From the NCBI RefSeq assembly GCF_027941775.1, contig NZ_CP115917.1:2027001-2091000 (forward strand): a stretch of DNA of 64,000 nt, written 5' to 3'. This DNA is from Tenacibaculum pacificus (GTDB lineage: Bacteria; Bacteroidota; Bacteroidia; Flavobacteriales; Flavobacteriaceae). Positions within the stretch are counted from its first letter, which is position 1, and every line of letters starts with the position of its first letter. Positions 55,974 to 64,000 of this stretch are shown one piece after another. The notes under the pieces were generated by a model. It had not been told where the DNA came from. It saw nothing but the letters and a program-made list of their open reading frames with translations, and searched no databases. The position numbers were made by a program, and so were the translations under genes.

Positions 55974-57395
55974 TTATCGATAACTTCTTGGTCCTAAAAA
56001 ATTAGTTTTAGTCGTTTCGATTAATTTATCACCACTGTAAACACCAATTCTAAGGTTTACTTTTTCTTTTTTCATTTCTGATTGATGCAATTCTACAAAT
56101 AACGTTCCTTCTGCTAATCCTTGTTTTGGAACTTCAAAATTTTGATGTGTTACTGTTTCTATTTTCCCTTTATGAGAAAGCAATTTATAACTTACATCAT
56201 CAATCTGTTTTGTGGTTTTATTGATAACCTTATAAGTATAAATATTACTGATAACGCCATTTTCTTTATGTTCATACAATTGTCCTGGTAATCTTAAAAT
56301 AGTTGCTTCAACATCATTTCTTAAAAATAACATTCCTATTAAAACGGCTATTAAAATACCTAAAACAGCGGTATAACCTTTCATTCTGGCAGTAAACTCA
56401 AAAGGTGTTTTCTTTTCAATATTTTCTTCACTTGCAAAACGAATCAATCCTTTTGGTAAACCTACGTTTTCCATCATGTCATCACATTCATCAATACAAG
56501 CGGTACAATTTACACATTCTAACTGTGTTCCATTTCTGATATCAATCCCCGTAGGGCAAACATTTACACATTGTGCACAATCAATACAATCTCCTTTTCC
56601 ACTGGTTGCTCTATCTTCTTTTTTCTTGAATTTACCTCTACCTTTTTCTCCTTCTCCACGCACATGATCGTACGCTACATTAATTGTTTTATTATCTAAC
56701 AAAACACCTTGCAACCTACCGTAAGGACAAGCAATAATACAAACTTGCTCTCTAAACCAAGCAAAAATAAAATAGAAAACTCCTGTAAAAATTAATAAAG
56801 AAATTAAAGTACTCGTATTATCAAACGGATTACCTGTTACATAATTAATAACGGTATCTCCACCAATTAAATAAGCTAAAAATACGTTTGCTATTAAAAA
56901 TGAAATGATAAAAAAGATAAACCATTTTAACAGTCTTTTCTTAATTTTTTCGGCATTCCATGCTTGTTTTTCTAAACGGATTTGTTTTCCTCTATCGCCA
57001 TCAATCCAATATTCAATTTTTCTAAAAACCATTTCTAAAAAGATGGTTTGCGGACAAATCCATCCGCAGAAAATCCGACCAAAAACGACAGTAAATAAAA
57101 TAATAAATACCACGCCAACAATCATCGAAACTACTAATAAATGAAAATCTTGTGGCCAAAAAGGAAATCCAAAAATATTAAATTTTCGTTTTATTACATT
57201 GAATAATAAAAACTGATTCCCATTAATTTTGATAAAAGGAGCGGCTAATAAAATCAGTAACAGAAAATAACTAACGTACGATCTGTATTTATAAAGCCTT
57301 CCACTTGGTTTCTTAGGATATACCCAAGCACGCTTCCCGTCATTATTGATGGTACCTATACTATCTCTAAATTGCTCGTCCTTGGGTGTCTCCAT
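55974..57395 (-). CDS. ccoG: Cytochrome c oxidase accessory protein CcoG
   Basis: A protein of about 473 residues from the ATG at 57395 (a TTG two codons earlier is less likely). It has several membrane helices and two 4Fe-4S motifs: CIDCAQCVNVCPTGIDIRNG and CVNCTACIDECDDMM, which fit the two-cluster polyferredoxin-like CcoG. Early Cys motifs are in CGWICPQTIFLEM and CIIACPYGRLQG. It reduces copper for the cbb3 active site. It is part of the cco operon, downstream of ccoP. Confidence 0.93.
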   Translation of the reverse strand: METPKDEQFRDSIGTINNDGKRAWVYPKKPSGRLYKYRSYVSYFLLLILLAAPFIKINGNQFLLFNVIKRKFNIFGFPFWPQDFHLLVVSMIVGVVFIILFTVVFGRIFCGWICPQTIFLEMVFRKIEYWIDGDRGKQIRLEKQAWNAEKIKKRLLKWFIFFIISFLIANVFLAYLIGGDTVINYVTGNPFDNTSTLISLLIFTGVFYFIFAWFREQVCIIACPYGRLQGVLLDNKTINVAYDHVRGEGEKGRGKFKKKEDRATSGKGDCIDCAQCVNVCPTGIDIRNGTQLECVNCTACIDECDDMMENVGLPKGLIRFASEENIEKKTPFEFTARMKGYTAVLGILIAVLIGMLFLRNDVEATILRLPGQLYEHKENGVISNIYTYKVINKTTKQIDDVSYKLLSHKGKIETVTHQNFEVPKQGLAEGTLFVELHQSEMKKEKVNLRIGVYSGDKLIETTKTNFLGPRSYR

Positions 57396-57419
57396 TATCA
57401 ACTATTAAAAAACTATTAT

Positions 57420-58547
57420 TTATTGTACACTATCTTTTACTTGTGTAATAACTTCTTCTACTACTTCAGATTCTTCTTTCAATAATTCTCCTTGTGGTGG
57501 TTTTGGTTTTGCAGGCGTAGTACCTTGAAAAGCCATAATATAACTTGCCACTTTTTGAATATCTATTGGTTTTAAAGTTTTACCCATTGCAACCATTCCT
57601 TTTCCGTCTCTACCTCCATTTGTAATGGTAGTAAATACGTTTTTAATTCCGCCACCTAAAAGCCAATATTTATCGGTTAAATTAGGTCCGATACCTCCAC
57701 CACCATCAGCAATATGACAGGCAGCACAGTTTAATTTATAGATAGCTTTCCCTCTTTTTAAATCGCTTTCTGAAGTTAAAACAGTTACTGATTCAGCATC
57801 AATAACGACCTCTTTTGAAGTAGATCTAAAAGCTGCTAATTCTCTTTTTGCAACAGCTACAGATTGTGCATATTCCATGTCTTGTGTATAGCCATCTAAA
57901 ACTTCAAATCGCACTAAATAAACAACTGCAAAAATGATAGTTGCATAAAACATATATACCCACCGTGGCGGTAAATTATTATCTAATTCTTTAATTCCAT
58001 CATAATTATGATCAAGAATAATTTCTTCTTCTTCTTCAATAGCTTTTGCAGCAGTCCAATTGGCAATTAATTCTCTAGCCCAAGCTAAATGATCTACTTC
58101 TTCAGGATTTATTCCTGCTTTAATCATTTCAACTTCTTCAATTTTTTTGACACCTATAATAGTCAATAATTCTTTCGCTAAAATAACCAAGCCAAAAGCT
58201 ATAATTCCAAGCCAAACTAATGGATTTTCTAAAATATTAAACGGATTAGCGTACGAACTAATTGCTGTCGCTAATGCAAATGGTGTTAAAAAAGTAAACA
58301 AAAATGATATTGCCGATTGAACTCTTGTATAGTTTTTAGGCATTAACTCATTTGCTTTGTTTACAACTGTGTTAGATAGTACTTCTTTTAGAAGTACTAC
58401 CAAACCAAACCCAATGGTAATGTATAAAATTATTGAATTTTCTAAAAAATTAAACGGTTCTTCATATGCCTTAAATGCCTCTGCTAAAATAAATGGCATT
58501 GAAAAAACAAAAAGAAAAGATACTATAGATTGAATATATTTTTTCAT
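57420..58547 (-). CDS. ccoP: cbb3 oxidase subunit III CcoP with duplicated N-terminal hairpin
   Basis: A 375-residue cytochrome c subunit. One heme motif CAACHI is present near residue 273, with distal Met in GKGMVAMGKTL, and the second heme of the proteobacterial CcoP is missing, as is common in Bacteroidota. Residues about 6-59 and 77-130 are related to each other (each has QS..SFLF.F..PF.LA and later FGLV.L.KE.L), so a membrane hairpin is duplicated. The next hydrophobic segment (WVYMFYATIIFAVVYL) precedes the cytochrome domain. The gene begins 11 bases downstream of the ccoQ stop. Confidence 0.92.
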   Translation of the reverse strand: MKKYIQSIVSFLFVFSMPFILAEAFKAYEEPFNFLENSIILYITIGFGLVVLLKEVLSNTVVNKANELMPKNYTRVQSAISFLFTFLTPFALATAISSYANPFNILENPLVWLGIIAFGLVILAKELLTIIGVKKIEEVEMIKAGINPEEVDHLAWARELIANWTAAKAIEEEEEIILDHNYDGIKELDNNLPPRWVYMFYATIIFAVVYLVRFEVLDGYTQDMEYAQSVAVAKRELAAFRSTSKEVVIDAESVTVLTSESDLKRGKAIYKLNCAACHIADGGGGIGPNLTDKYWLLGGGIKNVFTTITNGGRDGKGMVAMGKTLKPIDIQKVASYIMAFQGTTPAKPKPPQGELLKEESEVVEEVITQVKDSVQ

Positions 58548-58558
58548 AATAATTTGTT

Positions 58559-58702
58559 TTAGTCATTTAAAGGTAAATCGCTTACCTTACTTATGTATTC
58601 TTTTTTGGCTGTAAATACCCACCAAAATAATATCATAAAAAAAGTAAAGAATATTGTTAATGAAATCAACGGATATATTTCAATACCTGCAATACTTTCC
58701 AT
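58559..58702 (-). CDS. ccoQ: CcoQ/FixQ-like small membrane subunit
   Basis: A 47-residue frame: a start MESIAGIEIYP, one hydrophobic helix (LISLTIFFTFFMILFWWVF) and a basic/acidic end (TAKKEYISKVSDLPLND). Size, single helix and place between ccoNO and ccoP match CcoQ, which stabilises the cbb3 complex. It was found by reading the gap between the larger genes. Confidence 0.75.
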   Translation of the reverse strand: MESIAGIEIYPLISLTIFFTFFMILFWWVFTAKKEYISKVSDLPLND

Positions 58703-58731
58703 ATGATTTTTTACGAACTTTAACGTGAGTC

Positions 58732-60363
58732 TTAGTTTTTAGTGTTTAATTGTTTTTGAACATCTTTTACTTTTATATCTGTACCTAATCTTTGTAAGTA
58801 AGAAATTAAAGCGACTATTTCTCTATCTTTCATTTCGATAAAAGTCTGCCCATTATCAGCTGCATATTTTTTATCTGAAGCATAACTTTTAGCAAAATCA
58901 GGATCTTGATGTAAGTTTTCTTGAATTTTAGCTCCTTGTGCATCCATATTAGCTTGCGCATTTGCTATTTCTTCATCAGAATAAGGAACTCCTAAAGTTA
59001 CCATTACTCTCATTTTAGCTTCAGTATCACTTTTATCTAACTTACTTCTTACTAACCATTGATACGCTGGCATAATAGAACCTGGTGAGGTACTTTGCGG
59101 ATCGTACATATGGTTTAAGTGCCAACTATCAGAATATTTACTTCCGATTCTATGTAAATCTGGTCCTGTACGTTTAGATCCCCATAAAAATGGATGATCA
59201 TATACAAATTCACCAGCTTTAGAATATTCTCCATATCGCTCAACTTCACTTCTGAATGGTCGAACCATTTGAGAGTGACATCCTACACATCCTTCACGAA
59301 TATAAATATCACGTCCTTCTAATTCTAAGGGCGAATATGGTTTTACACTTGATATTGTTGGTATGTTCGATTTTACTAATAATGTTGGTACAATTTGAAC
59401 AACTCCACCTATTAAAATAGCGATTGTAGCAAAAATTGTTAATTTGATTGGTTTTCTTTCCAACCAAGTATGCCATCCTTCTCCTTTTGTTCTGTGCTTA
59501 GATACTTTTGTTAAAGGTGCTGCTTCTGCTAAATCATCAGTAACATCGCTACCAGATCTAATAGTTTGTACCGTGTTGTAAATCATTACAAATGCTCCAA
59601 AAATAAACATACTTCCTCCGATAGCACGCATCCAATACATTGGAATAATTTCAGTTACAGTTTCTAAGAAGTTACCATAAGCTAATGTTCCATCAGGATT
59701 AAATTGTTTCCACATTGATGCCTGTACAAAACCTGCAACATACATTGGTAATGTGTACATAATAATACCTAAAGTACCAATCCAAAAGTGAAAGTTTGCT
59801 AAAGCTGTCGAATATAATTTCGTTTTAAATAATCTTGGAACCATCCAGTAAATCATCCCGAAGGTAAAGAAACCATTCCAAGCTAATGCCCCAACGTGAA
59901 CGTGTGCAATAATCCAATCAGAAAAATGCGCAATTGCATTTACATTTTTTAATGATAACATAGGTCCTTCAAAAGTTGCCATACCATAACCAGTAATTGC
60001 AACTACGAAGAATTTTAAAACAGGATCGGTACGTACTTTATCCCAAGCACCACGAAGTGTTAATAATCCGTTAATCATTCCACCCCAAGACGGTGCTAAT
60101 AACATTATTGAAAATGCAACTCCTAAATTTTGAGCCCAAGTTGGTAATGCGGTATATAATAAATGGTGAGGCCCTGCCCAGATATAAATAAATATCAACG
60201 ACCAAAAGTGAACTATTGATAATCGATAAGAATATACAGGTCGGTTTGCTGCTTTAGGAACAAAATAATACATCAATCCTAAAAATGGTGTTGTTAAGAA
60301 AAATGCAACGGCATTATGTCCGTACCACCATTGTACTAATGCATCTTGTACACCTGCGTACAC
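58732..60363 (-). CDS. ccoNO: cbb3 oxidase, C-terminal part of CcoN fused to CcoO
   Basis: A 543-residue frame. The first part is the C-terminal half of CcoN (WWYGHNAVAFFLTTPFLG, HFWSLIFIYIWAGPHH, IIAHVHVGALAWNGFF) with the His ligands of the heme-copper centre. From about residue 330 it is CcoO, with a heme c site CVGCHSQMVRPF and PDLHRIG. Fused CcoN/CcoO is usual in Bacteroidota. The N-terminal part of CcoN lies in another frame at 60374-60934; one inserted base joins them (about 60370-60382). Confidence 0.9.
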   Translation of the reverse strand: MYAGVQDALVQWWYGHNAVAFFLTTPFLGLMYYFVPKAANRPVYSYRLSIVHFWSLIFIYIWAGPHHLLYTALPTWAQNLGVAFSIMLLAPSWGGMINGLLTLRGAWDKVRTDPVLKFFVVAITGYGMATFEGPMLSLKNVNAIAHFSDWIIAHVHVGALAWNGFFTFGMIYWMVPRLFKTKLYSTALANFHFWIGTLGIIMYTLPMYVAGFVQASMWKQFNPDGTLAYGNFLETVTEIIPMYWMRAIGGSMFIFGAFVMIYNTVQTIRSGSDVTDDLAEAAPLTKVSKHRTKGEGWHTWLERKPIKLTIFATIAILIGGVVQIVPTLLVKSNIPTISSVKPYSPLELEGRDIYIREGCVGCHSQMVRPFRSEVERYGEYSKAGEFVYDHPFLWGSKRTGPDLHRIGSKYSDSWHLNHMYDPQSTSPGSIMPAYQWLVRSKLDKSDTEAKMRVMVTLGVPYSDEEIANAQANMDAQGAKIQENLHQDPDFAKSYASDKKYAADNGQTFIEMKDREIVALISYLQRLGTDIKVKDVQKQLNTKN

Positions 60364-60373
60364 TGAATAACTT

Positions 60374-60934
60374 TTAAGTGAAACTTACAGGCAATGATAA
60401 ACTGTTAAAAATATGTAATACTGCAACAGTTACAAAAGTTCCTAAGTAAAACCAAATTGCTACATATAAATGACGTTGTCTTCTTTGAAGAATCGTCCAA
60501 ATCGTGTTTACACCAAAGGCAACCCAAACTAATGCAATTGCAATATCAATAGGCCATTCTAACTCTGCATATTCTTTGGAACTTGTATATCCTAAAGGAA
60601 GTGTTATGGCGGCTGCAACAATAATTAATTGCCATCCCCAGAAATTAAAATTACTTAAAAAATCACTCGCCATCCGTGCTTTTAGCAATCGCTGTAACGA
60701 GTAATAAACCCCTGCGTAAATAGCATTTCCTACAAAAGCAAAAATTACTGCATTTGTATGTAACGGACGTAAACGACCAAAACTTAACCGTGATATTCCG
60801 TCTGTAATATTTGGGAATAAAAACATTAATGCCAACAGCAAACCTACCGAGAAACCTACGATTCCCCAAAGAAGTGTAGCATAAATGAATTTTTTTACGA
60901 TTTTATTATCGTAATAAAATTGTTGCATTTCCAT
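60374..60934 (-). CDS. ccoNO: cbb3 oxidase, N-terminal part of CcoN (frameshifted)
   Basis: A 186-residue N-terminal part of CcoN with the early membrane helices (LLWGIVGFSVGLLLALMFLFPN, LRPLHTNAVIFAFVGNAIYAGVYYS). It ends SLSLPVSFT at a TAA. Family members read on through PVS plus two residues and KSYS; here KSYS is present one base out of frame (CTT AAA AGT). So a single extra base near 60371-60379 breaks the gene. Since the rest is intact and the enzyme is central to respiration, an assembly error is likely, but genuine decay or recoding cannot be excluded. Confidence 0.88.
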   Translation of the reverse strand: MEMQQFYYDNKIVKKFIYATLLWGIVGFSVGLLLALMFLFPNITDGISRLSFGRLRPLHTNAVIFAFVGNAIYAGVYYSLQRLLKARMASDFLSNFNFWGWQLIIVAAAITLPLGYTSSKEYAELEWPIDIAIALVWVAFGVNTIWTILQRRQRHLYVAIWFYLGTFVTVAVLHIFNSLSLPVSFT

Positions 60935-60960
60935 AATTTAATTGAATTTAATATCTATTG

Positions 60961-61131
60961 TTAATTATTGTTTTTTGTTTCCTCTTTTACTAATTCGTCA
61001 TCAAAAAGCATACGAACTGACGGTGTATACGAATCATCGTATTGTCCGCTTTTTACAGAAACAATAAATGCAATAAAAAAAATAATTGCCACTAAAATGC
61101 TTAGTGTAAGTAGTAAGTAAATAACGCTCAT
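60961..61131 (-). CDS. ccoS: cbb3 assembly protein CcoS
   Basis: A 56-residue protein with one N-terminal membrane helix (IYLLLTLSILVAIIFFIAFI) and the segment VKSGQYDDSYTPSVRMLFDDE, which is the typical CcoS pattern. It helps insert cofactors into cbb3 oxidase. It is the first gene of the operon, 27 bases upstream of the CcoN start, and directly follows the oxygen-regulated promoter. No ccoI gene is seen next to it. Confidence 0.88.
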   Translation of the reverse strand: MSVIYLLLTLSILVAIIFFIAFIVSVKSGQYDDSYTPSVRMLFDDELVKEETKNNN

Positions 61132-61153
61132 ATCTTGCCTGATAATTGTAGCA

Positions 61154-61161
61154 CAAAGTTA
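61154..61161 (-). promoter_or_regulatory. TAACTTTG promoter element of the cbb3 operon
   Basis: On the minus strand this is an exact TAnnTTTG match, 22 bases upstream of the ccoS ATG. An FNR-type palindrome lies just upstream, its centre about 37 bases from the end of this element. Confidence 0.7.
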
Positions 61162-61177
61162 GTTTTGATGCTCTTCT

Positions 61178-61203
61178 TAAAATATGATAAATATCATATT
61201 TTA
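61178..61203. promoter_or_regulatory. FNR/CRP-type palindrome upstream of ccoS
   Basis: Perfect 12-base arms TAAAATATGATA / TATCATATTTTA with a 2-base spacer contain the core TGAT-AAAT-ATCA. With transcription starting about 6 bases after the -7 element, the centre lies at about -42, the classical activator position. The rest of the gap to 61407 contains no gene. Confidence 0.65.
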
Positions 61204-61406
61204 TGATTTATTTAATATTTCACTAAAAAAGTTTAGAAGTAACAAAAGAGGAAGATTAAAAATAGTATCTAATCTGTAAAAACGGAATTTATTTGTTGAT
61301 TCGCCGTGGTTTTAAGCTATGTTAATTTAGAAGAAAAACTTATTGAAAAATAAAAAATCTCTTAAAAAGAGGTTTTTGAACGTATTATTTATGTTTGTAT
61401 TAGTTT

Positions 61407-61757
61407 TTACCAATCTCTATTTCCAGCTAAGGTTTCAATATCAGCATTTTCATATCCATATATTTTTGAGATATTTTCAAAATCACTCATTATTGATTCT
61501 CGAGCTACAGTTTCAATTTCACTTTCATTTTTGTAAAACTCATCTTGAATTTCATTAAATTCTTCAGTATATTTTTCTCCTAATTTATATAAACCTTCTA
61601 AGTTTGTTGAACTTTGAAGTTCAATTTCTTTACAAAAGTTCAACAAAATATCTTTACATTTATCTACTAAGAAATTAGGGAAATAATTATCAGAATACAT
61701 ATCTTTTAAAAAGTTATATTCTTGTGCTTTTTTATATTTTAATTCTTCTACTTTCAT
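61407..61757 (-). CDS. DUF5713 family protein
   Basis: A 116-residue acidic, mostly helical protein. NYFPNFLVDKCKDILLNFC, then EIETVARESIMSDFE and the end DADIETLAGNRDW-type sequence (NADIETLAGNRDW here) match DUF5713. The function is unknown. A 71-codon frame on the opposite strand (61343-61558) is only its shadow. Confidence 0.72.
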   Translation of the reverse strand: MKVEELKYKKAQEYNFLKDMYSDNYFPNFLVDKCKDILLNFCKEIELQSSTNLEGLYKLGEKYTEEFNEIQDEFYKNESEIETVARESIMSDFENISKIYGYENADIETLAGNRDW

Positions 61758-61832
61758 TATATTTTTTGTTAATTTTTCTATTCAAAATAATCAATATTAT
61801 TTTTCCAATTCCTAAAAGTAATCAACTTCAAA

Positions 61833-62372
61833 TTACCGTTGTTTTTTTATCAATAAAAATGCAATAATAATACCTGCAACAGCACCAAAAAGATGTCCTT
61901 CCCATGAAATATGACTTTTTAAAGATGGTACTAATCCCCAAATCAATCCGCCATAAACAAGAGCTACAGCAATAGAAACAACTATTGGAATAAATTTTCG
62001 TTCTAAAATACCGTTTGCTATTAAAAATGAAGCGAGTCCATATATTAATCCACTAGCGCCAATATGATTTGCACTTCTAGCAAACATCCAAACAAGCATT
62101 CCACCAACTAAAATTGTAAATATAATTACAGACAATGTTTTCTTCGGATAAAAATAATTAAGCACCGTTAATAAAACAATTAAAGGAAGTGTATTTGAAA
62201 ATAAATGCCAAATATCAGCGTGTAAAAAAGGGGATGCAAAAACACCAATCAATCCATTAAAAGTACGTGGTATAATTCCAAATTTAGTAATCGGAATAAA
62301 AAAACTTATGGCGTGAACAACATATAAAAAGACTATTAATTGAATAGTATATTTGTGTTTTTTAGAAATCAT
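61833..62372 (-). CDS. Rhomboid family intramembrane serine protease (short form)
   Basis: A 179-residue membrane protein with six hydrophobic segments, catalytic serine motif HIGASGLIYGL and catalytic histidine in SWEGHLFG. HADIWHLFSNTLP matches the family's His/Asn motif. It closely resembles the protein at 7295-8053 but lacks that protein's charged C-terminal tail. It overlaps the end of the upstream ion-channel gene by 11 bases, so it is likely co-transcribed with it. Confidence 0.9.
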   Translation of the reverse strand: MISKKHKYTIQLIVFLYVVHAISFFIPITKFGIIPRTFNGLIGVFASPFLHADIWHLFSNTLPLIVLLTVLNYFYPKKTLSVIIFTILVGGMLVWMFARSANHIGASGLIYGLASFLIANGILERKFIPIVVSIAVALVYGGLIWGLVPSLKSHISWEGHLFGAVAGIIIAFLLIKKQR

Positions 62373-63158
62373 ACATTAATATTTTTTCCACAATGTGGAC
62401 AATTACAATTTTTTCTTTAATTTTTTCTTCGGATTTTTTTAGCTGTTTTTCAGATTGAATTTTATCAATAAAAGCCGAACTAATAATTCCTGTAGGAAGC
62501 GCAACAAAACCAATTCCGATTAACGCAATAACACCACCCAATAATTTACCCCAAGGCGTTACAGGATACACATCGCCATATCCAACGGTTGTTAATGTTG
62601 CTACTGCCCACCAAAAAGCATCGCCAATGCTTGCAAATTTTTCTGGCTGGTCATCATGTTCTATATGATACATAAGCGTAGAGGATAAAACCATTAAAAC
62701 AAAAGTTACAAAAATAGTAATAGACAACTCTGCTTTTGTTTCCTTAAATATATATTTTATGGTTTTTAAGGAGCTTGAATATCTACCTAATTTAAAAATT
62801 CGTAACAACCTGAACAAACGAAGAATACGTATAATTCCTAAATCAAAAGGAAAAATTAATGGTAAATAAAAAGGAAGTATTGCTATTAAATCGATAATTC
62901 CTGCAGTAGAAAAAGCAAAATTTAAGCGTTCTGTTTTATCTTCTTTTGTAATATCAGAAACCCAAATTCTGATAAAATATTCAATAGTAAATACTGTTAC
63001 CGAAAACAATTCAAAAAGATGAAAAAAAGCCCTATATTTTATATTTAATTAATGATAAGATTCAAGAATTAAAACAATAATATTCAACACAATAAGCGCA
63101 TAAATAAATTTGATAAAATACTTATTGTAAGTAATAAAATTACGTGCTTTTTTTTCAT
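62362..63158 (-). pseudogene. Voltage-gated potassium-channel-like protein with nonsense codon and frameshift
   Basis: A six-helix Ion_trans-type channel of about 265 residues. The part from 63048 on is intact, with an S4-like segment (IIRILRLFRLLRIFKLGRYS), the selectivity filter TLTTVGYGDVYP and the last helix. Upstream in the same frame a TAA at 63049-63051 interrupts the protein: VLIL-ESYH, stop, LNIKYRAFF. Further upstream the reading of GFNEKKARNF goes back to an ATG at 63158 only if an A is added to an 8-A run (63148-63155). The stop/start TAATG overlap with the upstream gene supports this start. So two lesions separate the S1 end from the rest. Confidence 0.75.
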
Positions 63159-63924
63159 TAAACCCAATTTTTCTTAATGTGTTTAGCAATTGACTTTGGT
63201 AAACTATTTACTACTAATGCTTTTTTAGGATTATTTTTATGATAAATAATCCATACTTTTTTAGTTCTAATTTTTTTAGAGTACCTAAACAAGTGGTTGC
63301 ATATTCTATTTCTTTATCCTCAGAAAAATAGGCGAATTTAATTCGATAACCACTTTCACCTTTTACATTATTAGAAAAATAGAGTTCTTTACCTAAATAT
63401 CTTCCTTCAGTAATAATACCATTACTTAAAATTGTAATTTCTTTTACTGTATTTCGAATATATAATCTAAAAATAAATAGGGTAATCAATGGAAATACCA
63501 AATAATAAAAAAATGGATTTCCGTTAGGTATGTAATCAAAATTTTTAATAACACTATACGTAGGTTTTTCAATGTTATAAATAACCTTTACTTCATCGCC
63601 TATTTTTAAATTAGCAATAGAATTATAAGACACCCATCTATGATATTCTTTATCAATTGTATATTCATATTCATAGGCTTTTACCATTGCCTGTAACTGG
63701 TCGTCTTCTATATCCGTAAAATAAACTTCTGTAATAGTTGCTTTTGTTTCGTTTGTATTAATATTCAAATAAAAACATTCTCTAAAATCAATATTTTTCA
63801 TATTAGATTTAAGCGATAAAAAACTAAAATAAAGAAGAATAAGTATAAAAATTGTAGAAAACCCTCTATAAAGCAATCGGATTTTTAAATTTACAGGAAG
63901 TGATTTTGTAATTTTTTTATGCAT
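63158..63924 (-). pseudogene. DUF3592-like membrane protein with 3' frameshift
   Basis: The first 220 or so residues are intact, with an N-terminal hydrophobic helix (FSTIFILILLYFSFLSL), a soluble part with NLKIGDEVKVIYNIEKP, a second hydrophobic segment (FFYYLVFPLITLFIFRLY) and a repeat of the soluble pattern. The frame as read ends at 63214 after LFIIKIILKKH. If one A is added to the 7-A run (63271-63277) the protein continues as KKVWIIYHKNNPKKALVVN and LPKSIAKHIKKNWV to a TAA at 63158-63160, a better DUF3592-like ending. So a homopolymer frameshift is likely. Confidence 0.65.
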
Positions 63925-64000
63925 TTATATCATTAATTTTATCAATAAATAAATCTAGCTTTTCTTTACTACAACTGCTCAATTCAATATAACTTTTACC
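63917..64000 (-). CDS. 3' end of an unidentified gene (partial)
   Basis: Twenty-seven codons in one frame end KLDLFIDKINDINA and then TAA at 63917-63919. The stop overlaps the start of the DUF3592-like gene by 8 bases, so the two are coupled. The rest lies outside the window, and the product cannot be named from this piece. Confidence 0.55.
   Translation of the reverse strand, partial: GKSYIELSSCSKEKLDLFIDKINDINA

Noticed and set aside
20016..60379. Recoding by +1 frameshift: in four places skipping the T of a stop codon restores a frame (21417, 21739, 60374 region, 15697 region).
   Set aside because: Any single-base insertion resolved at the next stop looks like this. No shared slippery sequence or downstream structure was found, and other lesions in the window go the other way.
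61343..61558. 71-codon plus-strand frame rich in Phe, His and Gln.
   Set aside because: It is the complement of the DUF5713 gene, which has clear family motifs; the plus-strand frame looks like its shadow.

Overview
The window is a stretch of an A+T-rich chromosome from a member of the Bacteroidota, most likely a marine Flavobacteriaceae of the Tenacibaculum/Polaribacter type. The genus is a guess; the family is well supported. The supports are a SusC/SusD pair, fused CcoN/CcoO subunits in a ccoSNOQPGH operon, a decayed type IX secretion sorting domain, repeated TAnnTTTG promoter elements, and a typical set of Bacteroidota outer-membrane and lipoprotein genes.

Layout. 0-1.3 kb: the str operon (rpsL, rpsG, 5' part of fusA) on the minus strand. 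1.6-6.3 kb: an isolated SusC/SusD nutrient-uptake pair. 6.3-15.4 kb: housekeeping genes (rlmB, a rhomboid protease, rarA, a YjjG-type nucleotidase, a polysaccharide deacetylase, trkA-trkH). 15.5-18.3 kb: a decayed T9SS-exported protein followed by a PqqD/HPr-kinase-like gene overlapping a nucleotidyltransferase gene. 18.3-31.9 kb: mpl, a large alpha-2-macroglobulin gene broken by two frameshifts, an outer-membrane barrel, an M28 peptidase, kdsA, a transglutaminase-like protein and a saccharopine-dehydrogenase-like protein. 32.1-33.6 kb: tmRNA with an HNH endonuclease gene at its 3' side. 33.9-38.6 kb: a polyamine operon (arginine decarboxylase, agmatinase, RMD1-like, deoxyhypusine-synthase-like, small acidic protein) with a long leader holding a 55-codon open frame. 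38.8-48.9 kb: prfA, a DUF1338 / Lrp / FAD-FeS oxidase group that fits the end of lysine catabolism, an OmpA lipoprotein, ctlX, a flavoprotein and an S1/P1 nuclease. 49.1-53.8 kb: an SPFH protein with small partners, DUF2490, DUF819 and a DUF4369 lipoprotein. 53.9-61.1 kb: a universal stress protein and the cbb3 oxidase operon, both preceded by FNR-type palindromes. 61.4-64 kb: DUF5713, a second rhomboid, a broken potassium-channel-like gene, a frameshifted DUF3592-like gene and the 3' end of one more gene.

Three themes run across the window. First, six copies of an 84-96 bp intergenic element show paired changes in their stem that point to a structured RNA read from one strand. Second, arginine/polyamine and lysine metabolism genes cluster in the middle. 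Third, an unusual number of otherwise intact genes carry frameshifts or a nonsense codon (alpha-2-macroglobulin, ccoN, ion channel, DUF3592). Some of these fall in homopolymers, so sequence quality and real decay must be separated. No CRISPR array, insertion sequence, prophage or tRNA gene was seen.
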